Source of the DNA: an uncultured Ruegeria sp.
GTDB taxonomy: Bacteria > Pseudomonadota > Alphaproteobacteria > Rhodobacterales > Rhodobacteraceae
Reading direction: 5' to 3'
DNA: 64,000 nt
NCBI RefSeq assembly: GCF_947500045.1
Contig: NZ_CANMQQ010000006.1
Location: 186,001-250,000 of the forward strand
Of the stretch, positions 63,375 through 64,000 are shown one piece after another; the stretch's first letter is position 1, and the number at the start of each line of letters is the position of its first letter. A model generated the notes under the pieces. The model did not search any database, had not been told where the DNA came from, and saw only the letters and a program-made list of their open reading frames with translations. Made by a program: the position numbers and the translations under genes.

Positions 63375-64000
63375 TTATAGGCCGTGAAACTCAGACCTGC
63401 TGTACCCTTGCAGATAAAGCAGTGCCGTCAGATCACCGTGGTTGATCCGCACATTGCATTCTACGGCGACCGAGGGCTTTGCATGCAACGCGACACCTGT
63501 TCCGGCCCGACCCAGCATGCCAAGATCATTGGCCCCGTCGCCGACGGCGATCACGTCAATCTCTGAGATACCCAGACGGTTTGAAATCTGTTCAAGCGCT
63601 TCGATTTTTGCCTGCCGTCCCAGAATAGGCCGCTTCACATCGCCGGTAAGCTTACCACCCTCCGCCAGCAGGGTGTTCGCCCTGTTTTCGTCAAACCCAA
63701 GTTCTTTGGCGACGCTGGCCGAAAAGGCGGTAAACCCGCCCGATACCAATGCGGCATAGGCCCCGTTCGCACGCATTGTGGCCAGCAGGGCCTTGCCACC
63801 GGGCATCAGAGTGATCCGTTCATCTAGGACCTTGCCGATCACGCTTTCATCCAGCCCCTTCAACAGGCCAACACGCTCAGTCAGCGCACCTTCGAAATCC
63901 AATTCGCCATTCATGGCGCGCGCGGTGATATCCTTGACCCGCTCGCCCACACCAGCCTCATCAGCCAGTTCGTCAATGCATTCCTGCTGGATCATCGTGC
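63375..64000 (-). CDS. serB: phosphoserine phosphatase, C-terminal part (cut by window edge)
   Basis: The last step of serine synthesis, a HAD-family phosphatase. The sequence opens at the edge with the codons for (S)TMIQQECIDELADEAG, the SerB motif that follows the DxDST nucleophile, so the true start lies beyond 64000. HAD motifs II and III are present in SGGFTAFSASVAKELGF and VGDGANDLGMLG. The methionine at 63995 is internal, not a start. It is convergent-side neighbour to nothing inside the window; the ArsR operon begins 39 bases away on the same strand. Confidence 0.93.
   Translation of the reverse strand, partial: TMIQQECIDELADEAGVGERVKDITARAMNGELDFEGALTERVGLLKGLDESVIGKVLDERITLMPGGKALLATMRANGAYAALVSGGFTAFSASVAKELGFDENRANTLLAEGGKLTGDVKRPILGRQAKIEALEQISNRLGISEIDVIAVGDGANDLGMLGRAGTGVALHAKPSVAVECNVRINHGDLTALLYLQGYSRSEFHGL

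Overview
The window is a chromosomal segment from an alphaproteobacterium, most likely a marine Roseobacter-group (Rhodobacterales) species. The grounds are a CcrM-type methyltransferase next to rnhB, the alphaproteobacterial FlbT/FlaF flagellin regulators, a flagellin beginning MSSILTNNGAMVALQTL, the biotin regulator BioR with its TTATAGATAA boxes, and IalB, DUF3576, DUF2125 and DUF721 proteins. The DNA is moderately GC-rich and almost fully coding. No gap between genes exceeds 300 bases. I saw no rRNA, tRNA, insertion sequence, prophage or CRISPR array. A porin-like gene is cut by the left edge and serB by the right edge.

Layout. 1-6.5 kb: porin start, a DUF3576 lipoprotein, leuS-lptE-holA, a flavoprotein and a small HNH protein. 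6.5-10.2 kb: a tightly coupled SDR/crotonase-like/VOC operon, then a DUF2125 exported protein. 10.3-14.7 kb: pmbA, a CysQ-like phosphatase, a Kdo-transferase-like protein and lpxK. 14.7-19.7 kb: a DsbA-like thioredoxin, a DUF721 protein, mutY, an alkane monooxygenase (alkB) and a membrane adenylate cyclase. 19.8-25.1 kb: ccrM, rnhB, two small exported proteins, a membrane-anchored winged-helix protein and a second cyclase with an N-terminal DUF427 domain. 25.2-30.9 kb: flagellar genes (DUF1217, flbT, flaF, fliC, an FlgN-like protein, a FlgJ rod-binding domain, fliK, flgD). 31.0-39.4 kb: a small-molecule kinase and a polyamine uptake and catabolism locus. 39.5-45.7 kb: a lytic transglycosylase, a WYL regulator divergent from a GST-DUF1801 pair, rnr and a DUF2064 protein. 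45.7-53.9 kb: dapE, an ionotropic-glutamate-receptor-like channel, a PEP-mutase-like protein, dapD, bioB-bioY, bioR and a Thr/Ser dehydratase. 53.9-64 kb: a LOG-family protein, a cystathionine-lyase-like enzyme, cbpA-cbpM, a decayed Cys-rich gene, cytochrome P460, rlmN, LprI-like and IalB-like proteins, an asparaginase, an ArsR-SRPBCC-YciI operon and partial serB.

How the genes work together. The polyamine locus has a binding protein, ATPase, two permeases and an amine oxidase on one strand, with a GntR regulator and an aminotransferase on the other. A shared ATTTGATCA(A/T) element lies at all three starts and probably forms one regulon. BioR boxes lie upstream of bioYB and of bioR itself, a self-contained biotin regulon. 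dapD and dapE supply lysine and diaminopimelate synthesis, lpxK and lptE serve LPS, and CbpA/CbpM is a co-chaperone with its inhibitor.

The most unusual items are the DUF427-cyclase beside a membrane-tethered winged-helix protein, the glutamate-receptor-like channel with a non-canonical pore loop, the Kdo-transferase-like protein without the family's catalytic signatures, three GANTC sites packed in front of ccrM, and a mini-ORF/hairpin overlapping the bioR start. All function calls come from reading the sequence and family knowledge; no database search was run.
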